Below, in pieces: positions 9,147-17,567 of a stretch of 32,066 nucleotides of DNA. This stretch comes from Bacteroidales bacterium (GTDB taxonomy: Bacteria > Bacteroidota > Bacteroidia > Bacteroidales > F082). The stretch's first letter is position 1. Each line of letters starts with the position of its first letter. The translations under genes and the position numbers were made by a program. The notes under the pieces are model-generated. The model was not told the DNA's origin and did no database searches. It was given only the letters and a program-made list of their open reading frames with translations. The stretch spans positions 1 to 32,066 of the forward strand of contig JAGCPJ010000028.1 of NCBI GenBank assembly GCA_017965765.1, read 5' to 3'.

Positions 9147-11123
9147 TCATTTCCAAAAACGCAAGACGAGGATTTCGCCCAAGGCGGCGAATAGGGCCAG
9201 CAGTACGAACCAGCGCCAAAGCGACGATTTTCGTGCCATGGCCTGAACCAGGTCGCGATTGGCGAACTCGTCGGCAGCCAGCACAGCCACAACGTCGATT
9301 CCCGCCGAAGCGAACACCTGCTGCAGTTCAGCCTGTCCCACCATCGTCAGGTCGGATTCCTTCCTGCTGTCGTTCCAAGCCATCAGATGGACGACATCGT
9401 CGTTGACCATCAAGTCGTAAAAGCCAGCTCGCGGAAGGAGATCCTTGAAATAGACATAAAGCCTGTTATTTCTGAGCTCATGGACGGGGATGGCCTCAAA
9501 GTCGGTCCCTTCCGCACGCACTTTTAGGTCTTCACCGCCACTAAAATCACTGAAAAGCAGCGACTTATCCTCACCGAGAGTATAGGCAATCTGTCCGACG
9601 CCCCCACCGAGGAAGGCCATCTTCAGCATCATGGGGACGAAGAGTGAATGAGAGGACAGCGTGCTCCAGGACTCCTCCAGGGTCGTGGCAAAATCAAAGG
9701 CGCTGCCCTTCCCCACCGTCCGCATGGACAGCAGCGGATCGCCGTTATCCAGGTGCATCAGCACGGTAGCGTTGGCCTCGGGAGTCAGGCGAACGTGTCG
9801 CATGACTTTGGGCAGGTCGGGATGTTGTGGCAGGTCAAGGATGATGTCGTTGAAGAATTCGTGTTGCAGAGCAAGGTCGCTGACCGACATCGTATTGGTG
9901 TCAACGGCTTTGCCGTCATCATGGAAGAAAACGACGCTGGTGCCTTCGGCGGCATTCTCGAGCAAGGTTTGGCGCATGGTCTCATTCAACGACGAGGCAT
10001 GTCCCACCACCACCAACTGGGCTTTTGACAAGGCTCCCAAGTCGATCCTGGCAGGATCCATCTTTGTATAGTTGAACAGGGGATCTTCGTTGAAGACCAT
10101 GGACAGCGGGGTGTTGTCCTTTTCAGCGTTCACCTCCACCACTTCCAAGCTGGGACGGAGTTCCAGCACGAAATGATAGACATCGTCGAACACGATGGGG
10201 TAATCGGAGAGGGTGACGCTGCACCTTGTGAAGCCAGGTTGTTGCAACACGAACTGCATGGAAAGCTGGGCGCTGTTGTTCTCTTCGACATCGACTGTGG
10301 CGGAGGCCACTACTTTGCCTTCCATGCTTAAGTTGACAGGCAAGCCCTTGACGGCTTTCCCTCCCCGATTGCTGACGAGCACCTGCACTTCGTTGGCCAA
10401 TCCCGCCTGCACCACGGGTGAGGCCAGCCACACCGAGTCGATGGAGAGGTTCGCCTGTTGTTCGGACTGCGTGGGGACCACCACAACTTGAAGTGCAGTG
10501 TCGGCTGGTAGTCCTGACAGGTCCAGCATGTTTTTTTGGAAGTCGGAATAGGCGAACAGTGTGGCTTGGTTGAAGCCTTGACGTTTGGCAAGCATGGAGA
10601 AACGATCGATGACTTCGTTCATTTTCACGGGAAGTCCGTCCACCTCCATCCTATCGATCTGGTCCATCATTTCCTCTTGGTTCATCGGGTATTCGTTCTG
10701 CACTTCAAAGCTGTTGGTCATCAGGAGGAAGCGCGTGGACGGGGCGAACTTGCCGACAAGCTGTCTGGCAGACTCACGGGCATCTTCAAGCAGTGTGGTC
10801 TTCGATGACTGGGCTTTCATGCTCATGGAGTTGTCGATATAGACCCCCACCAGTCCCTCTTCGGTGTTGATTTTGGCAGCGGTTTCGGGCTTATAGGGGA
10901 AAGCGAAGGCCAGCACCAGTCCAACGATGAAGAGGCAGCGCAGGAGGAGTGTCACCAGGTATTTCAGCTTTTTGGTCTTGGCATTCTCCTGTTGGATGGT
11001 CTTCAGCACGGCGGTATTGCTGAAATACACCGTCTTATGTCTTCTGAAGTTGAAGAGGTGGACGGCGATGGGGATCAGCAATGCCGCGAGGGCCCAGAGT
11101 ATGGAGGGATAGAGGAAGGACAT
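9147..11123 (-). CDS. BatA/VWA-domain membrane protein
   Basis: The 658-residue protein begins with the N-terminal double-membrane-segment domain of the BatA family (residues about 6-24 and 57-75, with the conserved FLYPSILWALAAL and NFRRHKTVYFSN segments). A von Willebrand factor A-like domain follows, with a MIDAS-type DNSMS at 97-101. A long periplasmic region and a final membrane segment (about 637-655) complete it. Such proteins are typical of Bacteroidota and are linked in some species to aerotolerance (Bat operon), but this stand-alone version has no MoxR or other Bat genes beside it. It lies downstream of the NUDIX gene, with only nine bases between them, so the two probably form one transcription unit. 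Confidence 0.88.
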   Translation of the reverse strand: MSFLYPSILWALAALLIPIAVHLFNFRRHKTVYFSNTAVLKTIQQENAKTKKLKYLVTLLLRCLFIVGLVLAFAFPYKPETAAKINTEEGLVGVYIDNSMSMKAQSSKTTLLEDARESARQLVGKFAPSTRFLLMTNSFEVQNEYPMNQEEMMDQIDRMEVDGLPVKMNEVIDRFSMLAKRQGFNQATLFAYSDFQKNMLDLSGLPADTALQVVVVPTQSEQQANLSIDSVWLASPVVQAGLANEVQVLVSNRGGKAVKGLPVNLSMEGKVVASATVDVEENNSAQLSMQFVLQQPGFTRCSVTLSDYPIVFDDVYHFVLELRPSLEVVEVNAEKDNTPLSMVFNEDPLFNYTKMDPARIDLGALSKAQLVVVGHASSLNETMRQTLLENAAEGTSVVFFHDDGKAVDTNTMSVSDLALQHEFFNDIILDLPQHPDLPKVMRHVRLTPEANATVLMHLDNGDPLLSMRTVGKGSAFDFATTLEESWSTLSSHSLFVPMMLKMAFLGGGVGQIAYTLGEDKSLLFSDFSGGEDLKVRAEGTDFEAIPVHELRNNRLYVYFKDLLPRAGFYDLMVNDDVVHLMAWNDSRKESDLTMVGQAELQQVFASAGIDVVAVLAADEFANRDLVQAMARKSSLWRWFVLLALFAALGEILVLRFWK

Positions 11124-11130
11124 AATTTTG

Positions 11131-11222
11131 AATTAGGAATTCGGAACGGCGTAGCCCTCAACGAAGTGAAACGAGTTAATGCGGAATGCGGAATTATGGC
11201 CTCCGGAAGCTAATTCCGAATT
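11131..11222. repeat. Heptad-repeat and hairpin element at the NUDIX 3' end
   Basis: The segment contains GAATTCGGAA, two GAATGCG units and the stem CGGAATTA (11189-11196)/TAATTCCG (11211-11218) with a 14-base loop. The same stem recurs after the porin gene at 21075-21101. Here the element lies inside the last codons of the NUDIX gene, supplying a probable added C-terminal tail. Confidence 0.65.
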
Positions 11223-11684
11223 TATCTCTTTCCCATCAAGCACAACCTGTTGCAGGTTATCGCCTTGGTAGGTGAGTTTCAGGGAGAAGAAGGGTGATTG
11301 TTTGTCGATGAGTTTAAGGAAGATCCTGTCGCCTTCCCAGAGGGTCAGTTCAAGGAGTTGTTTTTTGTCGATCCATTCAAGGTCGCCTTCGTCGCACACG
11401 ATTTGGTTGCCGGTCCATTCGGTGCAGACGAAGAGGTGCATGTGTTCTGCTTCCCAGATGTCGGAGATGAAGGTGACGATGCCGCAGTAGCGCCATTGGG
11501 TGACGGTAAAGCCTGTTTCTTCGCGCACTTCGCGCAGCATGCAGTCCTCGGGGCTTTCACCTTCTTCGAATTTTCCGCCGACGCCGAGCCATTTGTCATG
11601 GTTCAGGTCGTTTTCCTTTTTGGTGCGGTGGAGCATCAGGTATTGGTCGCCGCGTTCCAGGTAGCAGAGGGTGGTGGATTTCAA
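11133..11684 (-). CDS. NUDIX hydrolase, 8-oxo-dGTP diphosphatase-like
   Basis: The 183-residue protein carries a perfect Nudix box, G37-x5-E43-x7-REVREETGF (51-59), preceded by NHDKWLGVGGKFEEGE. This matches MutT-like proteins that hydrolyse oxidised nucleoside triphosphates. The start codon is TTG at 11684: no in-frame ATG lies between the upstream in-frame stop and residue 17, and the family typically begins MKxTTLCY, which fits this site. The TTG sits in an 8-bp tandem array and has no evident ribosome binding site. About 30 residues at the C-terminus (from SELASGG on) are encoded by repeat-type sequence and are probably not part of the family fold. Nine bases separate it from the downstream VWA gene. 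Confidence 0.86.
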   Translation of the reverse strand: MKSTTLCYLERGDQYLMLHRTKKENDLNHDKWLGVGGKFEEGESPEDCMLREVREETGFTVTQWRYCGIVTFISDIWEAEHMHLFVCTEWTGNQIVCDEGDLEWIDKKQLLELTLWEGDRIFLKLIDKQSPFFSLKLTYQGDNLQQVVLDGKEINSELASGGHNSAFRINSFHFVEGYAVPNS

Positions 11685-11730
11685 GATTTCAAGATTTAAA
11701 GATTTAAAGATTTAAAGATTTAAAGATTCT
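11683..11730. repeat. 8-bp tandem array, consensus AAGATTTA
   Basis: Six tandem units of 8 bp, four of them identical (AAGATTTA) and the outer two degenerate, lie between the NUDIX start and the gdhA terminator. The first unit overlaps the TTG start codon. Such an array could vary in copy number by replication slippage. No promoter consensus is visible within it. Confidence 0.85.
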
Positions 11731-11742
11731 ATGATTCAAATA

Positions 11743-11770
11743 GCAAAGGCGACCTTTCGGCCGCCTTTGC
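11743..11770 (-). terminator. Hairpin downstream of gdhA
   Basis: A perfect 9-bp stem, GCAAAGGCG pairing with CGCCTTTGC across a 10-base loop, lies 21 bases after the gdhA stop. The following minus-strand sequence (TATTTG) is only weakly T-rich, so termination strength is uncertain. Confidence 0.65.
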
Positions 11771-11791
11771 GAAAAACCTTTGAACTTTGGT

Positions 11792-13132
11792 TTAGATGAT
11801 ACCTTGAGCGAGCATAGCTTTGGCAACGCGCATGAAGCCGGCGATGTTGGCACCCTTGACGTAGTCAATGGTGTTGCCCTTCTTACCGTATTCGACGCAC
11901 ATGTCATAGATGTCGTTCATGATCTTGTGCAACTTGACATCGACCTCTTCGGCAGTCCAGTTGATGTGGCCTGCGTTCTGGCAGATTTCAAGGCCAGAGG
12001 TGGCGACGCCACCGGCGTTGACGGCCTTACCAGGAGCAAACGGCAGTTTGGCTTTCTGGAAAGCTGCGATAGCGCCAGGCTGGCAGCCCATGTTCGACAC
12101 TTCAGCAACGAATTTGACGCCATTCTTGATCAGCATGTTGGCATCTTCTTCGCTCAGCTCGTTTTGGAAAGCGCAAGGCATAGCGATGTCGCACTTCACG
12201 CTCCAAGCCTTCTTGCCAGCAGTGAACTTGGCAGCTTTCGGGAACTTGGTAGCCATGTCCTCAACCTTGTTACGGTTGGAGGCACGCATTTCAAGCATGT
12301 AGTCGATCATCTCCTTGGTGATACCGTCCTTGATTTCGCAGACGCCATCAGGACCAGAGATAGCCACAACCTTGGCACCCATTTCAACAGCCTTGGTAGC
12401 AGCGCCCCAAGCCACATTGCCGAAGCCAGAGAGGGCAATCTTCTTACCCTTCATGGTTTCTTTCTTTTCCTTCACCATGCGCTCAACATAGTACATGGCG
12501 CCGAAACCTGTAGCTTCAGGACGGATGAGTGAGCCACCCCAGCCATAGCTCTTACCAGTCAGAGCGCCAGTGCTGTGTTCACGGGCGAGCTTCTTGTAAG
12601 CGCCATAGAGGTAACCAATCTCACGGCCACCGACGCCGACATCACCAGCAGGGCTGTCTTGGTCAGGACCGATGTTTCTCCAAAGCTCATACATGAAAGC
12701 CTGGCAGAAACGCATGATTTCAGCATCTGACTTGCCTGTCGGGTCGAAGTCAGCGCCACCCTTACCACCGCCAAGAGGCAGGTTGGTCAGGGAGTTCTTG
12801 AAGATCTGTTCGAAGCCCAAGAACTTCAGCATGGAGACATTGACGGCCGGGTGGAAGCGGAGACCACCTTTGTAAGCGCCAAGAGCGGCATTGAACTGCA
12901 CACGGTAACCCAAGTTGGTGCAGACTTCACCCTTATCGTTGACCCAGGTCACACGGAAAGTGAAAATACGATCGGGCTCCACAAGGCGCTCGACAATCTT
13001 CGCTTTCTCGAATTCGGGATGCTCGTTGTACACTTTCTCAATGGAAACCAGGACCTCTTCTACGGCCTGCAAATACTCTTTTTCACCAGGATGTTTGGCT
13101 TCAAGAGCCTTCATGATTTCTTTTACTTTCAT
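11792..13132 (-). CDS. gdhA: NADP-type glutamate dehydrogenase
   Basis: The 446-residue enzyme interconverts 2-oxoglutarate plus ammonia and glutamate, and is a main ammonia-assimilation route in Bacteroidales. The substrate-binding segment GYRVQFNAALGAYKGGLRFHP and the catalytic-lysine segment LGGGKGGADFDP are present, as is the Rossmann segment ALSGFGNVAWGAATKA. The length of about 446 residues matches the hexameric NADP(H)-type family. The ATG at 13132 follows a leader with a TAnnTTTG promoter. It is a single-gene unit, ending in a hairpin terminator. The leader holds a short inverted repeat (13159-13173). Confidence 0.96.
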   Translation of the reverse strand: MKVKEIMKALEAKHPGEKEYLQAVEEVLVSIEKVYNEHPEFEKAKIVERLVEPDRIFTFRVTWVNDKGEVCTNLGYRVQFNAALGAYKGGLRFHPAVNVSMLKFLGFEQIFKNSLTNLPLGGGKGGADFDPTGKSDAEIMRFCQAFMYELWRNIGPDQDSPAGDVGVGGREIGYLYGAYKKLAREHSTGALTGKSYGWGGSLIRPEATGFGAMYYVERMVKEKKETMKGKKIALSGFGNVAWGAATKAVEMGAKVVAISGPDGVCEIKDGITKEMIDYMLEMRASNRNKVEDMATKFPKAAKFTAGKKAWSVKCDIAMPCAFQNELSEEDANMLIKNGVKFVAEVSNMGCQPGAIAAFQKAKLPFAPGKAVNAGGVATSGLEICQNAGHINWTAEEVDVKLHKIMNDIYDMCVEYGKKGNTIDYVKGANIAGFMRVAKAMLAQGII

Positions 13133-13158
13133 TGTGATTTGATTAAAAGGTTTTATGG

Positions 13159-13173
13159 AACAATTAAATTGTT
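13159..13173 (-). promoter_or_regulatory. Inverted repeat in gdhA leader
   Basis: AACAATT-A-AATTGTT is a perfect 7+1+7 inverted repeat between the promoter and the ATG of gdhA. It could be an operator or a weak leader hairpin; it may also be chance in AT-rich DNA. Confidence 0.3.
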
Positions 13174-13187
13174 TTCAATTTTCGGTG

Positions 13188-13220
13188 CAAAGTTAGCATT
13201 AAATCTTCTAGAAAAACAAA
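13188..13220 (-). promoter_or_regulatory. Promoter of gdhA
   Basis: TAACTTTG (13195-13188 on the minus strand) fully matches TAnnTTTG. TTTG (13220-13217) lies 21 bases further upstream, slightly longer than the usual 19. The leader would be about 50 bases. Confidence 0.65.
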
Positions 13221-13247
13221 TAATAAATAAAATAATTTTCTCGCTGA

Positions 13248-13898
13248 TCACTCATCCCTCACCCACTCGCCATACTCATACACGGCCACTCTCGTCACCG
13301 TACCGTCGGGATTGTAGAAGATCTCCCTGCCATGCTTCACATTGTCAACATAATGCGTGACTTTGCATTTGTAGCCGGAATGCTCGTAACCCGTCTGAAC
13401 CCCCGTGCCTTTGTCGAATTGCGCTGTCGCAGCCAACTGGCCGTCCGAATAAAAAACCATCCACGAGCCGTCCATCATGCCTTCGGTATATTGACCTTCC
13501 AGGTAGGTCTGGCCATTTTCATACCAGCGACGATAGTCCCCCTGCTGCTCCCCGTTCACGTAATGGCTCTCCAGGATCTTGATGCCATTCAGGGAATAGC
13601 CATAGCTCACGCTGTCCTGGACGCCGCCCTTGTACCAACTCTCATCCATGAGCTTGCCGTTCTCATACCACCGCATCACACGGCCATCCATCTGGTTGTC
13701 CTTGTAGGACACCTCCATCTCGGGCTTTCCATTCGCAAAGTACCAAGTACAAACGCCGTTGAGCTTTCCGTCCTTATAACGCAGCACCGACTTGGGATTT
13801 CCATTCTCCCAATAGTCCTTCCTTACATCACCTTCCTCTTGGCAGGAAACCAAGGCGACCAAAAGCAGACTTGCAACGAACCCCAAACGAATGCCCAT
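13248..13898 (-). CDS. MORN-repeat (YwqK-type) lipoprotein
   Basis: This lipoprotein has repeated units of the pattern YxNGxxxxExxYxxGxxxG (MORN_2/YwqK type) over most of its length, for example WYENGKLMDESWYKGG and WYENGQTYLEGQYTEG. The lipobox LVSC places the lipidated Cys at residue 19 of the chosen start. I chose the ATG at 13898 because AGGAGG lies six bases before it. An upstream ATG at 13913 would overlap the preceding stop and lacks a site. One base separates the start from the LysM gene stop, so translation is probably coupled. YwqK-type proteins are sometimes labelled as antitoxins; nothing here supports a toxin-antitoxin role. A periplasmic or outer-membrane structural role is more likely. 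Confidence 0.85.
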   Translation of the reverse strand: MGIRLGFVASLLLVALVSCQEEGDVRKDYWENGNPKSVLRYKDGKLNGVCTWYFANGKPEMEVSYKDNQMDGRVMRWYENGKLMDESWYKGGVQDSVSYGYSLNGIKILESHYVNGEQQGDYRRWYENGQTYLEGQYTEGMMDGSWMVFYSDGQLAATAQFDKGTGVQTGYEHSGYKCKVTHYVDNVKHGREIFYNPDGTVTRVAVYEYGEWVRDE

Positions 13899-13899
13899 C

Positions 13900-15858
13900 T
13901 CACTCCTCCTCATCGTAGATGACCACAGGTTTCAGCTCAACGCTCTTGCGGTCATATTGGTAGATGTTCCAATACCTGTTGTCCAACCCGTCGCTGCGAC
14001 GGTTTTTGTTGAAGTAGTACCTGGAATGCAACATCGCAGGGTGATAGTAAGGCAGGCAATCCATTGGTTGCGGACCGAAATGCATCAAGGAAGTGAGGAA
14101 ATACCATCCCACATCGAAACCTTCGAAAGCGTAATCCATGGGCTCGCATTCGTACTTGTCCCTGAAGCTGTCCACAAAACAAAGCACCAGCGAGTCGTTG
14201 TAATCCACGAAATGGTTGTCGAAATAGATGGCGTTCATATTCAACAGGTTTTCGACAAGAAGATTATCGAAATCCGCCCAGTTGGGCAAACCAATCAAAG
14301 TAATGGGAAAATTCTTTGTGGATTTATTGATTGTATTCAATATTTTTGTGGCATATACTATATTACTTCCGTAGGCTACTAATACATTGTCTCGTGCTGA
14401 AGAAAGCCCATTTTTAAACGTCTGGCTCTCGGAGAAAGGAAGGCTTTGGAACTGGTTTTCGAAGTAGGTGATGCCGTCAGGATTCTCTTTCAGCGCCTTG
14501 GTAGAGAAGATCTGTCCCTCGACCTCCAAGGTGGAGAGCACTCGTTTGCCCATGTTGCGGCGAGCGCTTTCGCGGGTGATCAGGTCCAGCATTTCTGCAT
14601 TCGACAGTTCCACGCCAGGTTCGACCACGGATTCCAGGGTTTGTTTCAGCAAGTTGACCATCAGGCTGTCCTTGGCGGTGTTTTCGGCGAAGAGGGTCAC
14701 CTTGGCCTTGGGATATTTCGTCTTGATGAGGTCGCCCAGTTCATCCACCATCGCCTGCATGCCAGGCTTCAGCTTCACTACGTTGGGAGCGTTGCTCAGG
14801 ATGGTCTCCCTCTCCGTCATGGGATTCACGATGAGGATGTTGTTGTTTGTGGCGAATTCTTGAACCACGGCAAACGACTTGCTGAAGAAGGGACCGATGA
14901 TCATGTCGAGCGGCATCCCTTGGAGTTTGTTGACGGCCGCCTCAGCGCCCGACACATTCTCCGTTACATCGATCACGGTAAGATCAAGCCGCAGTCCGTG
15001 ATATTTGGTCAATGAGTCCACAGCCATCATGAACCCTTCATAGAACTGGAGGAATCTCAGGGGCCTGGCATTCTTTGACTTGTCATTCTTTTCCTTGGAG
15101 ACCGTCAGCTTGTCAATGTCGTTCAAATACAGCGGCACCAGCAAGGCCACATGATATTCTTGTCCCAGATGGGCCATGTTGGCGAAACAATCGAAAGGCT
15201 GGTCGTCCGAATACACCGGTCCGTCGCCAAACTCTTCCTCCTCCTCTACTTCCGGTTGTGTTTGCGGGATTTCCTCTTGCGGCTCTTCTTCCGTGTTGTC
15301 AGGTTCCTCCGTCACGACGGCCACAGGCCATTCCTCCACGGGCTCGACGGCCACTGGAATCATCACATGCTGTCCCTCATAGACACGTGATCCAATGGAA
15401 GGATTCAGCCTACGGAACTCCTCTTCGTCAACCTCGAGTCGTTTCAACAGTTTCTTGGTTTTTTCCGATTTTTCGACGGTATAGACCCTATATCCATCGG
15501 CTGTCCTGGGTTTCAGCGTATCGGGTAACGCTCCTGTTCCAGTGACGGTTGGCTCAACAACTGTCGTCGCGATAGGTGTCGTCGTAGGAACCACTGGGAT
15601 TCCGAGAACCATATCGGCCTGCAAGCCCTTGGATTCCACTTCGGGATTCAGTTTCTTCACCTCAGCCTCGGTAACCTGATAAGCCTTGGCAATGGAATAG
15701 AGCGTCTCGCCTTGCTTGACGTGATGCATGTAATACTCCTTAGCGCCGATTTTGACAATCTCGGTGGACCGTTCGATGACCACCTGTCCAAAGACGGCTC
15801 TGGGCAGCATCACCGCTGCGAGAAGCAATATCCCCAATATCAATATCCTCTTGTTCAT
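13900..15858 (-). CDS. LysM and periplasmic-binding-protein fusion
   Basis: The 652-residue protein has a signal peptide (1-24), a clear LysM domain (about 42-90, HHVKQGETLYSIAKAY), a second weaker LysM-like domain (about 124-169) and an acidic Pro/Glu linker (about 172-215). A type 1 periplasmic-binding fold follows (about 234-640), starting YHVALLVPLYL with IIGPFFSKSFAVVQEF and ILIVNPMTER. LysM should hold it on peptidoglycan. The binding fold resembles LppC/LpoA-like and branched-chain amino acid receptors; without transporter genes nearby, an envelope-assembly role is as plausible as ligand capture. It lies 40 bases after guaA and is coupled to the MORN lipoprotein gene. Confidence 0.87.
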   Translation of the reverse strand: MNKRILILGILLLAAVMLPRAVFGQVVIERSTEIVKIGAKEYYMHHVKQGETLYSIAKAYQVTEAEVKKLNPEVESKGLQADMVLGIPVVPTTTPIATTVVEPTVTGTGALPDTLKPRTADGYRVYTVEKSEKTKKLLKRLEVDEEEFRRLNPSIGSRVYEGQHVMIPVAVEPVEEWPVAVVTEEPDNTEEEPQEEIPQTQPEVEEEEEFGDGPVYSDDQPFDCFANMAHLGQEYHVALLVPLYLNDIDKLTVSKEKNDKSKNARPLRFLQFYEGFMMAVDSLTKYHGLRLDLTVIDVTENVSGAEAAVNKLQGMPLDMIIGPFFSKSFAVVQEFATNNNILIVNPMTERETILSNAPNVVKLKPGMQAMVDELGDLIKTKYPKAKVTLFAENTAKDSLMVNLLKQTLESVVEPGVELSNAEMLDLITRESARRNMGKRVLSTLEVEGQIFSTKALKENPDGITYFENQFQSLPFSESQTFKNGLSSARDNVLVAYGSNIVYATKILNTINKSTKNFPITLIGLPNWADFDNLLVENLLNMNAIYFDNHFVDYNDSLVLCFVDSFRDKYECEPMDYAFEGFDVGWYFLTSLMHFGPQPMDCLPYYHPAMLHSRYYFNKNRRSDGLDNRYWNIYQYDRKSVELKPVVIYDEEE

Positions 15859-15865
15859 CTCTTCA

Positions 15866-15898
15866 TTTTCCGTTATCCGTTATCCGTTTTCCGTTTCC
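15866..15898. repeat. Heptad array after guaA
   Basis: Four 7-bp units (TTTTCCG, TTATCCG twice, TTTTCCG) plus a partial unit. Read with the gene they are ACGGAAA/ACGGATA units that begin directly after the guaA stop codon and reach to within seven bases of the next ATG. Confidence 0.85.
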
Positions 15899-17473
15899 TC
15901 ACTCCCACTCTATCGTCGCTGGTGGTTTCGACGAGATGTCGTAGCACACACGGTTGACACCTTTTACCTTATTAATAATATCGTTTGACACTTTCGCCAT
16001 GAACTCGTACGGCAGGTGCACCCAGTCGGCGGTCATACCGTCGGTAGAGATCACCGCCCTCAGGGCAATGGTATATTCGTAGCTTCTTTCGTCGCCCATG
16101 ACGCCCACCGACTTCACGGGAAGCAGCATGGTGCCGGCTTGCCAGATGCTGTCGTAGAGGTTGTCGGCCATCTCGTTGGGGTAAGAGGCACTAGGCAACT
16201 CGCAGGGCCAGTTGCGGAGGCCACGGATGAAGATGTCGTCAGCATCGCGAAGGATGCGAAGTTTCTCTTCGGTGACTTCGCCCAAGATGCGGATGCCCAG
16301 ACTCGGTCCCGGGAAAGGATGACGTCCGATGAGTTCACGTTTGATGCCCAGGGAGCGACCCACACGGCGCACCTCGTCCTTGAACAGGGTACGCAGCGGC
16401 TCCACGATCTTCAGGTTCATCTTCTCGGGGAGGCCGCCGACGTTATGGTGCGACTTGATTTTGCAGCTCGGTCCGTTGACGCTCACGCTCTCGATGACAT
16501 CCGGATAGATGGTGCCTTGGGCGAGCCAGCGGGCGCCTTCGATTTTCTGTGCTTCGGCATCGAACACCTCGATGAATGTTGAACCGATGGCCTTGCGCTT
16601 GGCTTCAGGGTCAGTGACGCCTTCCAGTTTCTTGAGAAACAGCGGTCCGGAATGGACGCCAATGACGTTCAGGCCCATCTCCTGGTAGGAGTCGAGCACA
16701 TCCTCAAACTCGTTCTTGCGCAGCAGTCCGTTATCCACGAAGATGCAGGTCAGATTGCTGCCGATGGCCTTGTTGAGCAACACGGCTGCCACGGTACTGT
16801 CCACGCCGCCTGAGAGGCCAAGGATCACCTTGTCGTCTCCCAGTTGCTTGCGGAGTGCCTCCACTGTGTTTTCCACGAAGGATGCCGGGGTCCAATCGCC
16901 CTTGCAGCCGCAGATGCCCATCGCGAAGTTCTCCAGGATCTTCGGTCCTTCCTTGGTATGGAACACCTCGGGATGGAACTGCACGGCGTAGGTCGTCTCG
17001 CCCTCGATGGTATAGGCGGCATTCTCCACATCGTCGGTGGAAGCGATCACCCTTGCCCCTTGGGGCAGACGGGCGATGGTGTCGCCATGGCTCATCCACA
17101 CCTGGCTGGTCTTGCTCACGCCTTTGAACAGCGGGCTGGCGTCATCCACCACTTGCAGCATGGCGCGACCGTATTCCCTGGCGATGGAGCCATTGACCTC
17201 ACCGCCGAAATGCTGTGCCATAAACTGGGCACCATAGCAGATGCCCAACAGCGGCAACCTGCCCTTGATGCCTTCAAGATTCACGAAAGGCGCCTTCTCA
17301 TCGCGCACCGAGAAGGGGCTGCCACTCAAGATGACGCCCTTCACGTTGTCGCCGATGGCGGGAATCTTGTTGAAGGGATGTATCTCACAATACACGTTGA
17401 GTTCACGGAGACGGCGGCCGATCAGCTGAGTCACCTGAGAGCCGAAGTCAAGGATGAGAATCATTTCCTGCAT
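15899..17473 (-). CDS. guaA: GMP synthase (glutamine-hydrolysing)
   Basis: The 524-residue enzyme converts XMP to GMP. It has the class I glutamine amidotransferase domain ([15 protein letters not shown]; nucleophile Cys in GICYGAQ; HGD; FHPEV), the ATP-pyrophosphatase loop [12 protein letters not shown], and the C-terminal dimerisation domain ending [12 protein letters not shown] start at 17473 because a TAnnTTTG box at 17489-17496 lies 15 bases upstream, leaving the longer reading (17521) outside the transcript. Residues about 421-437 (around [18 protein letters not shown]) look like an insertion relative to E. coli GuaA before the [12 protein letters not shown] segment. It leads a unit with the LysM and MORN genes. 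Confidence 0.95.
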   Translation of the reverse strand: MQEMILILDFGSQVTQLIGRRLRELNVYCEIHPFNKIPAIGDNVKGVILSGSPFSVRDEKAPFVNLEGIKGRLPLLGICYGAQFMAQHFGGEVNGSIAREYGRAMLQVVDDASPLFKGVSKTSQVWMSHGDTIARLPQGARVIASTDDVENAAYTIEGETTYAVQFHPEVFHTKEGPKILENFAMGICGCKGDWTPASFVENTVEALRKQLGDDKVILGLSGGVDSTVAAVLLNKAIGSNLTCIFVDNGLLRKNEFEDVLDSYQEMGLNVIGVHSGPLFLKKLEGVTDPEAKRKAIGSTFIEVFDAEAQKIEGARWLAQGTIYPDVIESVSVNGPSCKIKSHHNVGGLPEKMNLKIVEPLRTLFKDEVRRVGRSLGIKRELIGRHPFPGPSLGIRILGEVTEEKLRILRDADDIFIRGLRNWPCELPSASYPNEMADNLYDSIWQAGTMLLPVKSVGVMGDERSYEYTIALRAVISTDGMTADWVHLPYEFMAKVSNDIINKVKGVNRVCYDISSKPPATIEWE

Positions 17474-17488
17474 GTCACAAGTTTTTTG

Positions 17489-17496
17489 CAAAAGTA
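17489..17496 (-). promoter_or_regulatory. -7 box of guaA
   Basis: TACTTTTG on the minus strand lies 15 bases before the guaA ATG. A TTGAC lies about 20 bases further upstream. The leader would be about 10 bases, leaving no room for a purine riboswitch. Confidence 0.6.
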
Positions 17497-17504
17497 AGGT
17501 TTTT

Positions 17505-17517
17505 CGTCTTAAAGACG
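17505..17517. promoter_or_regulatory. Palindrome between guaA and ychF
   Basis: CGTCTT-A-AAGACG is a perfect 6+1+6 inverted repeat lying between the two divergent -7 boxes, over the expected -33 region of guaA. It is a candidate operator; no regulator is identified. Confidence 0.35.
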
Positions 17518-17540
17518 TCAAGATTTCGTTTTCTTTTTTC

Positions 17541-17548
17541 TATCTTTG
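17541..17548 (+). promoter_or_regulatory. -7 box of ychF
   Basis: TATCTTTG fully matches TAnnTTTG, 19 bases before the ychF ATG at 17568, and supports that start over longer in-frame readings. Confidence 0.6.
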
Positions 17549-17567
17549 CACCACAAAATATAACGTT

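Noticed and set aside
11683-11730. CRISPR-like array
   Set aside because: The units are 8 bp with no spacers; it is a simple tandem repeat.
13248-13898. Toxin-antitoxin system suggested by the YwqK antitoxin label
   Set aside because: No toxin-like partner is adjacent; the protein is a MORN-repeat lipoprotein in an operon with guaA and a LysM protein.
17474-17521. 16-residue N-terminal extension of guaA
   Set aside because: It crosses the TACTTTTG promoter box at 17489-17496 and is not part of the family.
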